This document shows positions 1 through 6,920 of a stretch of DNA of 64,000 bases, one piece after another. Below the pieces are notes generated by a model. The model was not told the origin of the DNA and did no database searches. It saw only the letters and a program-made list of their open reading frames with translations. Source of the DNA: Bacteriovorax sp. (GTDB lineage: Bacteria > Bdellovibrionota > Bacteriovoracia > Bacteriovoracales > Bacteriovoracaceae); contig JACMNL010000101.1 of assembly GCA_014378525.1 (NCBI GenBank), positions 1 to 64,000 on the forward strand, written 5' to 3'. Within the stretch, counting starts at the first letter, position 1. Each line of letters starts with the position of its first letter. Both the position numbers and the translations under genes were made by a program.

Positions 1-13
1 CATGGAAACTCCT
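1..13 (-). CDS. Start codon and RBS of a gene leaving the window
   Basis: On the minus strand an ATG occupies bases 3-1 and is preceded, five bases upstream, by a good Shine-Dalgarno GAGGAG. The gene itself lies outside the window, so nothing can be said about its product. It is divergent from the secreted coiled-coil gene, and the A+T-rich stretch up to about base 166 probably carries promoters for both. Confidence 0.45.
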
Positions 14-166
14 CAATAAGAAATTCAACTGTTTATAATAAAAAAATGATTGGTAAAACTAACACAGATTATTAGATTTGGTTAGTCAGGAATTGATTTT
101 TATAGGGGTTTTTTAGAAAAAATGTTATTTTTATTAAGTGTAATGTCCTAATTTTTGGAGTTTTTT

Positions 167-613
167 ATGATGAAATCACTGGTTGTGGTTCTGGCCCTTG
201 TTTCAGCTCAATTGTGCTATGCAGAGATTAAGGTTTATGAGAGCACTGACAATACGGGGATCAATAAAAAAGAGCAGATTGAAGTCATCGAAAAATACCT
301 CACGGATTTATCCGGACAACTAAAAAATATTGAGGCAAAGCTCGAGGCCAATACAGTAAAACTAAAATCGCTCGAGACTAATCTTTCTGCAAAAGATTCT
401 GATATTAAAAAAATTCAGGATCAGATGGTGGTGGATAAAAAAACTCCGGCCAAAACAGACGGACAAAAAGCTGAAGCATCTGAAATGGAAAAAATGAAAT
501 CAGACATTCTTGCGATGAAAAATAATGACATCGAACCGCTTCGTGAAGACGTAAATGCCATGAGATTTTCCATTAAAAACATTCAGGGTGTTTTAAAATT
601 GCCGGCGAAATAA
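167..613 (+). CDS. Secreted coiled-coil protein, function unknown
   Basis: The product (about 148 aa) begins with a clear Sec signal peptide, MMKSLVVVLALVSAQLCYA followed by E, so it should be exported to the periplasm or envelope. From about residue 30 it is Lys/Glu-rich with heptad-like spacing of Leu and Ile (LSGQLKNIEAKLEANTVKLKSLE), typical of a coiled coil, and a second helical stretch lies near the C-terminus. I chose the ATG at 167 because GGAG at 157-160 is correctly spaced for it. The TTG at 155 used in the ORF track overlaps that ribosome site. No family is recognised. Its stop codon abuts the stop of the convergent methyltransferase gene. Confidence 0.7.
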   Translation: MMKSLVVVLALVSAQLCYAEIKVYESTDNTGINKKEQIEVIEKYLTDLSGQLKNIEAKLEANTVKLKSLETNLSAKDSDIKKIQDQMVVDKKTPAKTDGQKAEASEMEKMKSDILAMKNNDIEPLREDVNAMRFSIKNIQGVLKLPAK

Positions 614-1258
614 TTAATGATTAGTCAGATAATAGGAAGTCATCGTTGAGACGCCCAAGGCCTGTAATTTTTCATTGGTTGTATTAGTCTGCTCTGCAAA
701 ACTCTTTAAATGAATTCCCATTTTTTTATAGGCCGTTGTAACTTCTTCGGGAGAAATCTTGTGAGGAGGACCGAAACCGGCCGGACCTTGATGATAAATA
801 GCACCAACGAGTAAATCTGTGTGAGAATCAATAAGAGTGCTCATGTGCTGATAATATTCAGGTCTGTCTTCTGGAGCGAAAACTACCTGACTGGCACGAT
901 CGTACATGACATCAAATTTTGCTTTCGTAGTGTATTTGAAAAAATCAGAAATGATAAAAGTAAGATTTTCTGCACGATAAATATTATTTTCTTTTGTGAA
1001 AGGAATTTTATTTTCAGTGAAAAATTCAATCGCCGCCTGTTCGACAAATTCAATTGCCGTAACGATCGCACCTTTTTCAAGAAAAAATAAAATATCGCGG
1101 GTTTTTCCGGCAAGCGGGATAAGAACTGTTTTATTTTTAAGATCAGCATTTCTAAATTTGCTGACCATTTGCTGGTTGTAAACGTTCTGGTGAAACCTGA
1201 TTGTTCCATCCTGCCAGACCTGACTCCAGAAATTTAGGGGCGTGTTGGTATTTTCCAT
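614..1258 (-). CDS. TPMT-family SAM-dependent methyltransferase
   Basis: This 214-aa protein matches the thiopurine S-methyltransferase family in layout and length. The N-terminal 'FWSQVWQDGTIRFHQ' corresponds to the family's W..RW..G.IGFH opening. VLIPLAGKTRDILFFLEKGAIVTAIE is the SAM-binding glycine region. 'FDVMYDRASQVVFAPEDRPEY' and YHQGPAGFGPPHKIS match the D.DRAALVALPP.R..Y and GPPF.V segments. Bacterial members methylate S, Se or Te compounds or are uncharacterised, so the substrate here is open. It is cytoplasmic, with no signal peptide. It is the last gene of a minus-strand series, 21 nt after the small secreted protein gene, with no obvious terminator behind it. Confidence 0.85.
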   Translation of the reverse strand: MENTNTPLNFWSQVWQDGTIRFHQNVYNQQMVSKFRNADLKNKTVLIPLAGKTRDILFFLEKGAIVTAIEFVEQAAIEFFTENKIPFTKENNIYRAENLTFIISDFFKYTTKAKFDVMYDRASQVVFAPEDRPEYYQHMSTLIDSHTDLLVGAIYHQGPAGFGPPHKISPEEVTTAYKKMGIHLKSFAEQTNTTNEKLQALGVSTMTSYYLTNH

Positions 1259-1279
1259 GCCCCTGAAATTATCTTAAAT

Positions 1280-1606
1280 TTATTGAAAAGTAAAAAAACC
1301 TTCAAACTCAGAGGCCTGAATTACACTTTGATCCACAACGACTTTGGTTACGTCTGAAATTTTCGGGTCTACCTTATCACTCGACTGGGAAACAGCAATA
1401 CTTTTGCAGTCCTGTTTCATCACAATTCCATGCGGATGAATGAAACCTGCGAGGTGCGACAATGAAAGTCTTGATCCTGCTCCGGTAAGTTCTCCCATGC
1501 GGACTTCGAAACCTTGTTTTTTCAACTGATCAATGCCGGCCTGATCTAGTGCGAAGACGGATTGGATTGTTGAAAAAAGAACAAGAGATAGTAGTATTAT
1601 TTTCAT
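1280..1606 (-). CDS. Small secreted hypothetical protein
   Basis: This 108-aa product starts with a Sec signal peptide (MKIILLSLVLFSTIQSVFA, cleavage before LDQ). The mature part is about 89 residues with one cysteine. I recognise no family. The start is supported by TGGAG seven bases upstream. The ATG overlaps the end of the upstream HTH-like gene by four bases, so the two are probably translationally coupled and share a transcript with the TPMT-family gene downstream. Confidence 0.6.
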   Translation of the reverse strand: MKIILLSLVLFSTIQSVFALDQAGIDQLKKQGFEVRMGELTGAGSRLSLSHLAGFIHPHGIVMKQDCKSIAVSQSSDKVDPKISDVTKVVVDQSVIQASEFEGFFTFQ

Positions 1607-2502
1607 TGAAGAACTCCAGTTAGTAATTCATTTGTCGGTGTCGGCCCCATTGTATCGGAGACGACCAGAGCGAAGTAGGGAATTGTTCCCTGCAGATTTT
1701 CAGTATTCATGAGATCAAATATTTTTTTTACAGCTTCTTTTTCTATTTCTTTTATTTTCTTTATTCCTTCTTCATTCATTCCTTCAGAAAGAGAGTAAAA
1801 AAGATTTTGTCCGTGTTTCACATCGCAAGGTTTGTACAGGTCGATGAGTGCATGGCTTAATTCGTGGGCAAGTGAGAGATCGACGGAAAAGTTTTTTTGT
1901 CTGGCGTGAAGGCGGACCTCATCCGCCACGATCCATTTTTTCTCTATCAGGTCGCTAAGTTTTTTCAAACCCATCAATCCAAAAGCATCTTTCACTTCTT
2001 CAATGCTTGTTCCGCACTTATTGGCCGCCATTTTATAGATCAGGTAACTGAACTTATCCTGGAATATTGTATTGAGGTCAGTGTGCATTTCATGATCAGA
2101 AGATTTTTCATCGAAAATAAACTGATCGAAACATTTATTAAGAAGTTCTGCTACCGGGCCCTGAACCATTTTTAAAATTTTCGAGATCTTTTTTTCTTTT
2201 AACAGGTAAGACACGAGAGCGAGTACAGAGTGAGGAGCTAGCTCACTTCTTTGTTCTTCCTGCATGAGTCTTCTCATCGTGGTTGCAGGAACACCGGATC
2301 TTTGGGCCAGAGCATTTAGTGTCAGTGTCGGGTGCTTTAATAAATACTCTGCGGTCATTTCACGCAGCTGAAGATTAAGTGTTGAGGAAATTTTCGAATG
2401 TTCTATCTGTGATTCATTCATATTTAACAGTTTTAACAAACCAGAATTGACTCCGGTACAAAAAACAGAAGTTGTAGAGAAAGAGTTAGTTAATGCCTGC
2501 AT
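1603..2502 (-). CDS. HTH-containing hypothetical protein, possible regulator
   Basis: A cytoplasmic protein of about 299 aa. Residues roughly 45-75 (REMTAEYLLKHPTLTLNALA followed by QRSGVPATTMRRLM) look like a helix-turn-helix: a helix, a turn around SGVP and a recognition-like helix. The rest is mostly helical and contains AHELSHALID, which resembles part of a zinc HExxH site but reads HELSH, so HExxH is formally satisfied; whether it binds metal is unknown. The ORF-track start (GTG 2544) lies in the stem of the upstream terminator and is unlikely. ATG 2502 or ATG 2421 fit better, though neither has a convincing ribosome site. I do not recognise the full-length family. Confidence 0.6.
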   Translation of the reverse strand: MQALTNSFSTTSVFCTGVNSGLLKLLNMNESQIEHSKISSTLNLQLREMTAEYLLKHPTLTLNALAQRSGVPATTMRRLMQEEQRSELAPHSVLALVSYLLKEKKISKILKMVQGPVAELLNKCFDQFIFDEKSSDHEMHTDLNTIFQDKFSYLIYKMAANKCGTSIEEVKDAFGLMGLKKLSDLIEKKWIVADEVRLHARQKNFSVDLSLAHELSHALIDLYKPCDVKHGQNLFYSLSEGMNEEGIKKIKEIEKEAVKKIFDLMNTENLQGTIPYFALVVSDTMGPTPTNELLTGVLQ

Positions 2503-2530
2503 ATGTGTGAAAAAAACACCTTTATAGAGT

Positions 2531-2559
2531 AAAACTGGCGCCACTACGGCACCAGTTTT
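2531..2559 (-). terminator. Hairpin terminator after the DUF4360 gene
   Basis: AAAACTGG-C-GCC ACTAC GGC-A-CCAGTTTT forms a stem with one mismatch pair and runs of A and T at its two ends, just downstream of the stop of the minus-strand DUF4360 gene. It should end that transcript before the HTH-like gene. The A/T flanks make it potentially bidirectional. Confidence 0.65.
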
Positions 2560-2569
2560 GTCATTTTTA

Positions 2570-3325
2570 TTAGATGCAAACCTGCTGAGATCTTCCGTTT
2601 ACGCGAATAATTCTGCAGTTGCGACCGCCATTATTCGGACGGTCAGGCGAATTTCCTCCACATGATGAAGTGAGGGCACGGATTCTTAATCCTCCTTTGA
2701 TGTCGGATGTATCCATTGTAATAGTCCCTTGCGCCTGGTTTTCAAATCCGGCCATGATCTGGCTTGAAAGAGTATTTTGCAGTCTGAGTGTTACGATGTC
2801 GGAGCTCTGTCCGCGCCCACATTGTGATGGAATCGAAATATTTTTCACTGCACTTACCGTAAAATCTTCCTGCTGGTTAACAGAAGAATTGCTCCATAAT
2901 TTTTCTGCCAGTACTTCAGGGTTTCTGCTTTGAGATTCAGTCCCTAAACCTGTTCTACTTACAAGGTAACTTCTAAAGCTTCCCAAAACACCTCTATCAA
3001 GTGTCGTAAAACCACGCATGTCATAGCTGACTTCCATTGAATCAAGTTTTATTCCAGCAGGAACTTTCACATCTAAAAAGATATTGCAGTTTAAAGTAGA
3101 AATGTTTCTCTGAACTTTCGGACCCAGTTCTGTAGAAGGTACACGTGACTCAAACTGGGAAAAAATTATACTCGCTGCACTTGAATCGGGAGCAAGGATA
3201 ATCTGTGACTGCTCACTGGGACAACCTGTTCCACCCACGCGGATATTTTGTAATTGAAAGTCTGCTGCCATTAAAGATGCAGACATAGTAGATGCAAAAA
3301 GAAGTGTTGTGATTATTTGTTTCAT
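2570..3325 (-). CDS. Secreted DUF4360 protein
   Basis: The 251-aa product has a signal peptide (MKQIITTLLFASTMSASLMA) and then a DUF4360 domain. It has the opening Gly-x-Gly-Cys-Pro (GGTGCPSEQ), a middle Cys (LNCNIFLDVKVPAGIKLDSM) and the diagnostic Y-D-M-R-G-F-T-T-L-D segment matching the family's YRGY..L. Family members are secreted fungal and bacterial proteins with conserved cysteines that probably form disulfides; their function is unknown. Here the tail adds a short Cys-rich extension with several CxxN/CRI residues. ATG 3325 follows a purine run AGGGGG. It is divergent from a second DUF4360 gene, across a 244-bp spacer, suggesting a paired or duplicated locus. Confidence 0.8.
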   Translation of the reverse strand: MKQIITTLLFASTMSASLMAADFQLQNIRVGGTGCPSEQSQIILAPDSSAASIIFSQFESRVPSTELGPKVQRNISTLNCNIFLDVKVPAGIKLDSMEVSYDMRGFTTLDRGVLGSFRSYLVSRTGLGTESQSRNPEVLAEKLWSNSSVNQQEDFTVSAVKNISIPSQCGRGQSSDIVTLRLQNTLSSQIMAGFENQAQGTITMDTSDIKGGLRIRALTSSCGGNSPDRPNNGGRNCRIIRVNGRSQQVCI

Positions 3326-3399
3326 AGGCCCCCCTAGATCTATATGTAAGGGATAAAAAAACTCTATTCAATAGTAAAAGAGGGTAACACATAGTTTGT

Positions 3400-3413
3400 C
3401 CGCCAGCTGGCGG
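3400..3413. promoter_or_regulatory. GC-rich perfect palindrome between divergent genes
   Basis: CCGCCAGCTGGCGG is a perfect 14-bp palindrome in the otherwise A+T-rich 244-bp spacer between the two divergent DUF4360 genes (about 75 bp from the left start, 157 bp from the right). Its position and symmetry fit a dimeric regulator site. The binding protein is unknown. It could also form a short RNA hairpin, but there is no T-tract. Confidence 0.35.
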
Positions 3414-3569
3414 TGATTTGAGAATTGAAAAAACCACGTGGCGATCAAACAGAATGCACGCTTGTTTTGTGCTTCCAAAAGAAATTTAAATCAATTAAAA
3501 AATAATTATCGAAACAAAAAAATTGTTTTGAAAATAAATTTCCAAAAATTTCCAAAGAGGGGGAAACGA

Positions 3570-4175
3570 ATGAAAAAGATGATGATGAAAGGACTCTGTC
3601 TCGGACTACTGGCAATGTCGACAACTGCTTTTGCTGATCTTAATGATGTTCAATTAGGAATTCCTGGTTACGGTGGTAACGGATGTCCGGCCAATACTGC
3701 TTCTGTCACTTTAAGTGATGATAAAAAATCACTCTCACTTATTTTCGATCAGTTTATTGTTGAAGCGGGCGGGATGAATAAGGTTCTTGAAAGAAAAACT
3801 TGTAACATCGCTATTCCGGTCCACGTACCATCAGGGTTTTCAGTTTCAGTTATAAATGTAGACTACCGCGGTTACGTTTCACTTCCAGGACAGGCCTCTG
3901 CCAGACTTACAGCTGAATACTTTTTAGCTGGATCACTGGGACCTCGTTTTGATAAAACTTTTTTGGGGAAGACAGATACAGACTACACGTTTAAAAACGA
4001 TATCGGCATCCAGGCACAGGTCTGGTCTCCATGTGGTGCTGATACTATTCTTCGCGTGAATGCGGCCATGCTGGTTAAAACAAACCGCTACAACGACGAA
4101 GCTATGGCGACTGTAGATTCGGCCGACTTCAAGACTGGGATGTTATACCAGTTTCAATGGAGAAGATGTCAGTAA
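3570..4175 (+). CDS. Secreted DUF4360 protein, second copy
   Basis: About 201 aa from the ATG at 3570, which follows a strong AGAGGGGG ribosome site; the upstream 44 codons of the ORF track are not coding. The signal peptide is MKKMMMKGLCLGLLAMSTTAFA. The mature protein has the DUF4360 marks: GYGGNGCPANTASVTLSDD, a Cys-Asn-Ile strand (KTCNIAIPVHVPSGFSVSVI), NVDYRGYVSLPG, and a late CGAD segment. It ends with Cys two residues from the C-terminus. It is a paralogue of the divergent neighbour but lacks that protein's Cys/Arg-rich tail. Function is unknown; the secretion signal and family are clear. Confidence 0.82.
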   Translation: MKKMMMKGLCLGLLAMSTTAFADLNDVQLGIPGYGGNGCPANTASVTLSDDKKSLSLIFDQFIVEAGGMNKVLERKTCNIAIPVHVPSGFSVSVINVDYRGYVSLPGQASARLTAEYFLAGSLGPRFDKTFLGKTDTDYTFKNDIGIQAQVWSPCGADTILRVNAAMLVKTNRYNDEAMATVDSADFKTGMLYQFQWRRCQ

Positions 4176-4200
4176 GAAATATAAATTAGATTATGAAATT

Positions 4201-4229
4201 AAAAAGGCTTCCTCAGGGAAGCCTTTTTT
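4201..4229. terminator. Bidirectional rho-independent terminator
   Basis: AAAAAGGCTTCC-TCAG-GGAAGCCTTTTTT is a perfect G+C-rich stem with a 4-nt loop, flanked by A and T runs on both sides. It lies between the convergent DUF4360 and glycosyltransferase genes and can end both transcripts. The glycosyltransferase stop codon touches its right edge. Confidence 0.92.
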
Positions 4230-4959
4230 ATGTACGGTAGTAGATAAAAATCGACATTAACGTATAAGGGACTTTTACATAATCCATAAATTTTACTTTT
4301 GAATCATGATTGTCTTCCCAGTAATCAAGCGGGTACTCGAAAAAATTAGTTTTCACGTTTCCATGGTGATGTTCTTTAAAGCGGAAAAAGATTTCTACAT
4401 CAAAGATCCATTTACTCATAAACGGTGCTTCAAACAATACGGGAACATTGGTTGACCTGAAAAATTTAGCACCACATTGAGTGTCTTTTATAGGCATTTG
4501 CAGAATTGTTCTCGATAAAAGTGAGAATGAATGCCCGATTGTCTGGCGGAAAAGACTCTGTCCTTTTTGTCTCTTGAATCTCTTCGTTCTTGAGGCAAAA
4601 ACAAAATCGACTTTCTTTTCATCCAGGGAACGAATGAGTCCCTTTGCTGTCTCAAGCGGGATAGTCAAATCTGCGTCCAGGTAACCAATGTGAGTAAAAC
4701 CTTTTTGGTGTGCTAATAGCATTCCTGCGCGTACAGCAGCGGCCTTCCCCTGATTGTGAGAAAGCTTGATAAAAGAGTTTTTTGGAGATTCTGTTGTGAT
4801 ATGAGTTAGAACTTCGTTCGTATTGTCAGTACTTCCATCATTGACGAAAATAAAACTAATATGGTCATTATCATTTGAAAATTTGATAAAGCTATCGCTG
4901 GAAATGCGCTTTTCTTCGTTAAAGCACGGAACTATAATACAAGCCTGCATACGCCTCAT
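4228..4959 (-). CDS. Family 2 glycosyltransferase, dolichyl-phosphate type
   Basis: A 243-aa GT-A fold enzyme. The N-terminus IIVPCFNEEKRI is the family-2 nucleotide-sugar motif. FVNDGSTDNT follows, GKAAAVRAGM is the conserved basic loop, and GYLDADLTIPLE contains the metal-binding DxD. 'KDTQCGAKFF' is typical of the Alg5/DPM1-like branch that transfers sugar to a polyprenyl phosphate. There are no clear C-terminal membrane segments, so it is probably peripheral at the inner membrane. It is divergent from a PIG-L deacetylase and a GT87 gene, suggesting joint action on a lipid-linked glycan. ATG 4950 is an alternative start. Confidence 0.85.
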   Translation of the reverse strand: MRRMQACIIVPCFNEEKRISSDSFIKFSNDNDHISFIFVNDGSTDNTNEVLTHITTESPKNSFIKLSHNQGKAAAVRAGMLLAHQKGFTHIGYLDADLTIPLETAKGLIRSLDEKKVDFVFASRTKRFKRQKGQSLFRQTIGHSFSLLSRTILQMPIKDTQCGAKFFRSTNVPVLFEAPFMSKWIFDVEIFFRFKEHHHGNVKTNFFEYPLDYWEDNHDSKVKFMDYVKVPYTLMSIFIYYRT

Positions 4960-4979
4960 TTATGTTGAATATATAATAT

Positions 4980-4999
4980 CTTACTATAATCTTAGTAAG
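4980..4999 (+). promoter_or_regulatory. TATAAT box 8 nt before a GTG start, within an inverted repeat
   Basis: TATAAT at 4985-4990 lies eight bases before the GTG start of the PIG-L gene, which has no ribosome site, so transcription would begin almost at the start codon. The box is embedded in a 7-bp inverted repeat (CTTACTA-6 nt-TAGTAAG), which could be an operator. No good -35 hexamer is visible. Confidence 0.4.
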
Positions 5000-5712
5000 T
5001 GATTAAAAATTTGTCCATCTTATTACCGCATTCCGATGACGAACTTTTTGCTCTCCCGCTTATTAATCAAAAAATTAATGAAGGCTGGAAGATAAATATT
5101 TTCTTCATCACTTCAGATTCCAACTCTATTCGAGAGGAAGAATCGAAAAAAATGTTAAGTCATTTTCCCAATGTAACTATCCACCAGTTTGGTAGACTTA
5201 ATAAAATTAATGACGGCAATCTGAAAAATTGCAAAGAAATTGTTGAAAGTCTTCTGGAAAAAAATTCCTTGATACAATCTTCAGATGCTATTTTAACTCC
5301 GGTATTTGAAGGTGGCCATGTTGATCATGATTCAGCTTTTATCATTGGGCACTCGATTGCCTCAAAACTTTCAAAACCTCATTACTGTTTTTCACTCTAC
5401 AATGCCTATGAGACGTTCTTTGTGAGGGTTTCTGCACTAAGGGCAGGCCCAGTACAGGGAGAAATTGAAACTATTAATTTTAAGCTTTCTGAAGGGCATT
5501 CATTTTTAAAAAAAGTATTCTTTTACAGAAGCCAGTTTGTAATTCTTGCTATCCTTTTTTCCGGACTTTTCAAAATATTTATTATGAAAAGAAAAATGGA
5601 AGTTATGAAAGTCAGCTCTTTTGATCCGGCCAGGAAACATCCAGGGCGGCTGTTTTATGAAAATCAAATGAAAAACAAAATTAAATCATTGCTGAGGTTG
5701 CCAGTAAAATGA
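4999..5712 (+). CDS. PIG-L family deacetylase
   Basis: A 237-aa protein of the PIG-L/LmbE zinc deacetylase family. The start LLPHSDDELFALPL is the variant PHxDDE metal-binding and catalytic motif, FFITSDSNS follows, and GGHVDHDSAFIIGH gives the HxxH that supplies the third zinc ligand. Such enzymes remove N-acetyl groups from GlcNAc-containing lipids or small thiol precursors. It lies between two glycosyltransferases and overlaps the GT87 gene by four bases, so a deacetylation step in a lipid-linked glycan pathway is likely (inference). A hydrophobic stretch near residues 175-195 may anchor it to the membrane. The GTG start lacks a Shine-Dalgarno sequence. Confidence 0.82.
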   Translation: MIKNLSILLPHSDDELFALPLINQKINEGWKINIFFITSDSNSIREEESKKMLSHFPNVTIHQFGRLNKINDGNLKNCKEIVESLLEKNSLIQSSDAILTPVFEGGHVDHDSAFIIGHSIASKLSKPHYCFSLYNAYETFFVRVSALRAGPVQGEIETINFKLSEGHSFLKKVFFYRSQFVILAILFSGLFKIFIMKRKMEVMKVSSFDPARKHPGRLFYENQMKNKIKSLLRLPVK

Positions 5713-6920
5713 GTAAATTGTTTAGAGCAGAGATTCAGAGTAAAAAAATACTGGTTGTTTTTGTTACGGCAGTTCTGGTGTTTTTAATTGGTGCCTTTGT
5801 TCAGTTTAAGAAAACTGAAAAGGCCGGCAATAATGATTTTAGTGTTTATTATAAAACATCTGTTCGACTTGCAGATTCTAACTGGGACAATATCTATACT
5901 AGAAAAGACGGACCTTTTCCCTTTCGATACATTCCTTATTCACTGGTAAGTTTCACATGGCCTGATCATTTTACAGAAAGTGAAGCCCGAAAAGTTTGGG
6001 TTGTTGTACAGGCCTTCGCTTTTGGCATAGCTTTTTATTTTCTTTATCAATCACTGGTTATTGTCAATTCACAGTGGCCTCTGCTGGCCGCATCCTTATC
6101 ATCTCTGATGACTTTCAGGTATTACATGGATTCTTATTTTAGCGGTCAGACCGCAGGATTAATGTTTTTAAGTTTTAGTCTTGGCCTTTACTTTTTTCTC
6201 AAGAAACAAACTGTGCGAGATGGGGTCAGTATCTCATTTGCAGCATCATTAAAGATTTTTCCAGGCATACTGCTTATTCATGGACTGATCAAGGCAGAGG
6301 GTACTTCCAGAAAAATTCGTTTTTTATTGTCCGGAATTCTTTTATTCATTTTTTTAAATTTAATTTTCCTGGCGTGGCTTTATTACCACAATGCCGTTCA
6401 TCAGTTTAGTATGTTGTGGAAAAACTGGATCGATATTTGCCTGGCCGACAGCGAGTATTTTGATGGAAGTACACCCAAGAGTCAGTCGCTTCGTGCTTTT
6501 ATGCTGAGAGTTTATGGAAAAAATGAAAAGGTGGAATTTTACTGGAAGATAACCACATTACTGGGAATTTCTTCTCTGATTATTTACTGGATCAAAGCAA
6601 AAACAAAAAGTTTATACGAAGAAGGATTTAGTTATTGCATGGGGATTCTGGCATTTTTGTTTTTTATGCCTGAATCACTACCTCATCAACTCATGGCCGT
6701 GGCGATTCCTCTGGCCTTTTTGATTGGTCACCCGAATGTAAAAACGAAAATGAGTTACAAAATTATGCTGACTGCGTTTGCGGCCATTATTACATTTGCA
6801 TCAACTGATTTCATCGGCAGATGGCCATCAGATAAGCTTCAACAATGGTCCATTCCATTTATTATCATCACATTTATGGCATGTTTATTTTTTCAAAAGG
6901 ATCATGTCGTTAAGACATAA
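5709..6920 (+). CDS. GT87 (DUF2029)-type membrane glycosyltransferase
   Basis: A 403-aa polytopic membrane protein with about 9-10 hydrophobic segments. The first periplasmic loop carries 'NDFSVYYKTSVRLAD', in which the acidic Asp after the first membrane helix is the hallmark of GT-C enzymes of the GT87/DUF2029 group (polyprenyl-phosphate-mannose-dependent mannosyltransferases). 'FRYIPYSLV' and SLKIFPGILLIHGL are further family-like features. It is expected to use a lipid-linked sugar at the outer face of the inner membrane. It overlaps the PIG-L gene by four bases and the convergent amidase-like gene by 19 bases at its 3' end. Confidence 0.75.
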   Translation: MSKLFRAEIQSKKILVVFVTAVLVFLIGAFVQFKKTEKAGNNDFSVYYKTSVRLADSNWDNIYTRKDGPFPFRYIPYSLVSFTWPDHFTESEARKVWVVVQAFAFGIAFYFLYQSLVIVNSQWPLLAASLSSLMTFRYYMDSYFSGQTAGLMFLSFSLGLYFFLKKQTVRDGVSISFAASLKIFPGILLIHGLIKAEGTSRKIRFLLSGILLFIFLNLIFLAWLYYHNAVHQFSMLWKNWIDICLADSEYFDGSTPKSQSLRAFMLRVYGKNEKVEFYWKITTLLGISSLIIYWIKAKTKSLYEEGFSYCMGILAFLFFMPESLPHQLMAVAIPLAFLIGHPNVKTKMSYKIMLTAFAAIITFASTDFIGRWPSDKLQQWSIPFIIITFMACLFFQKDHVVKT

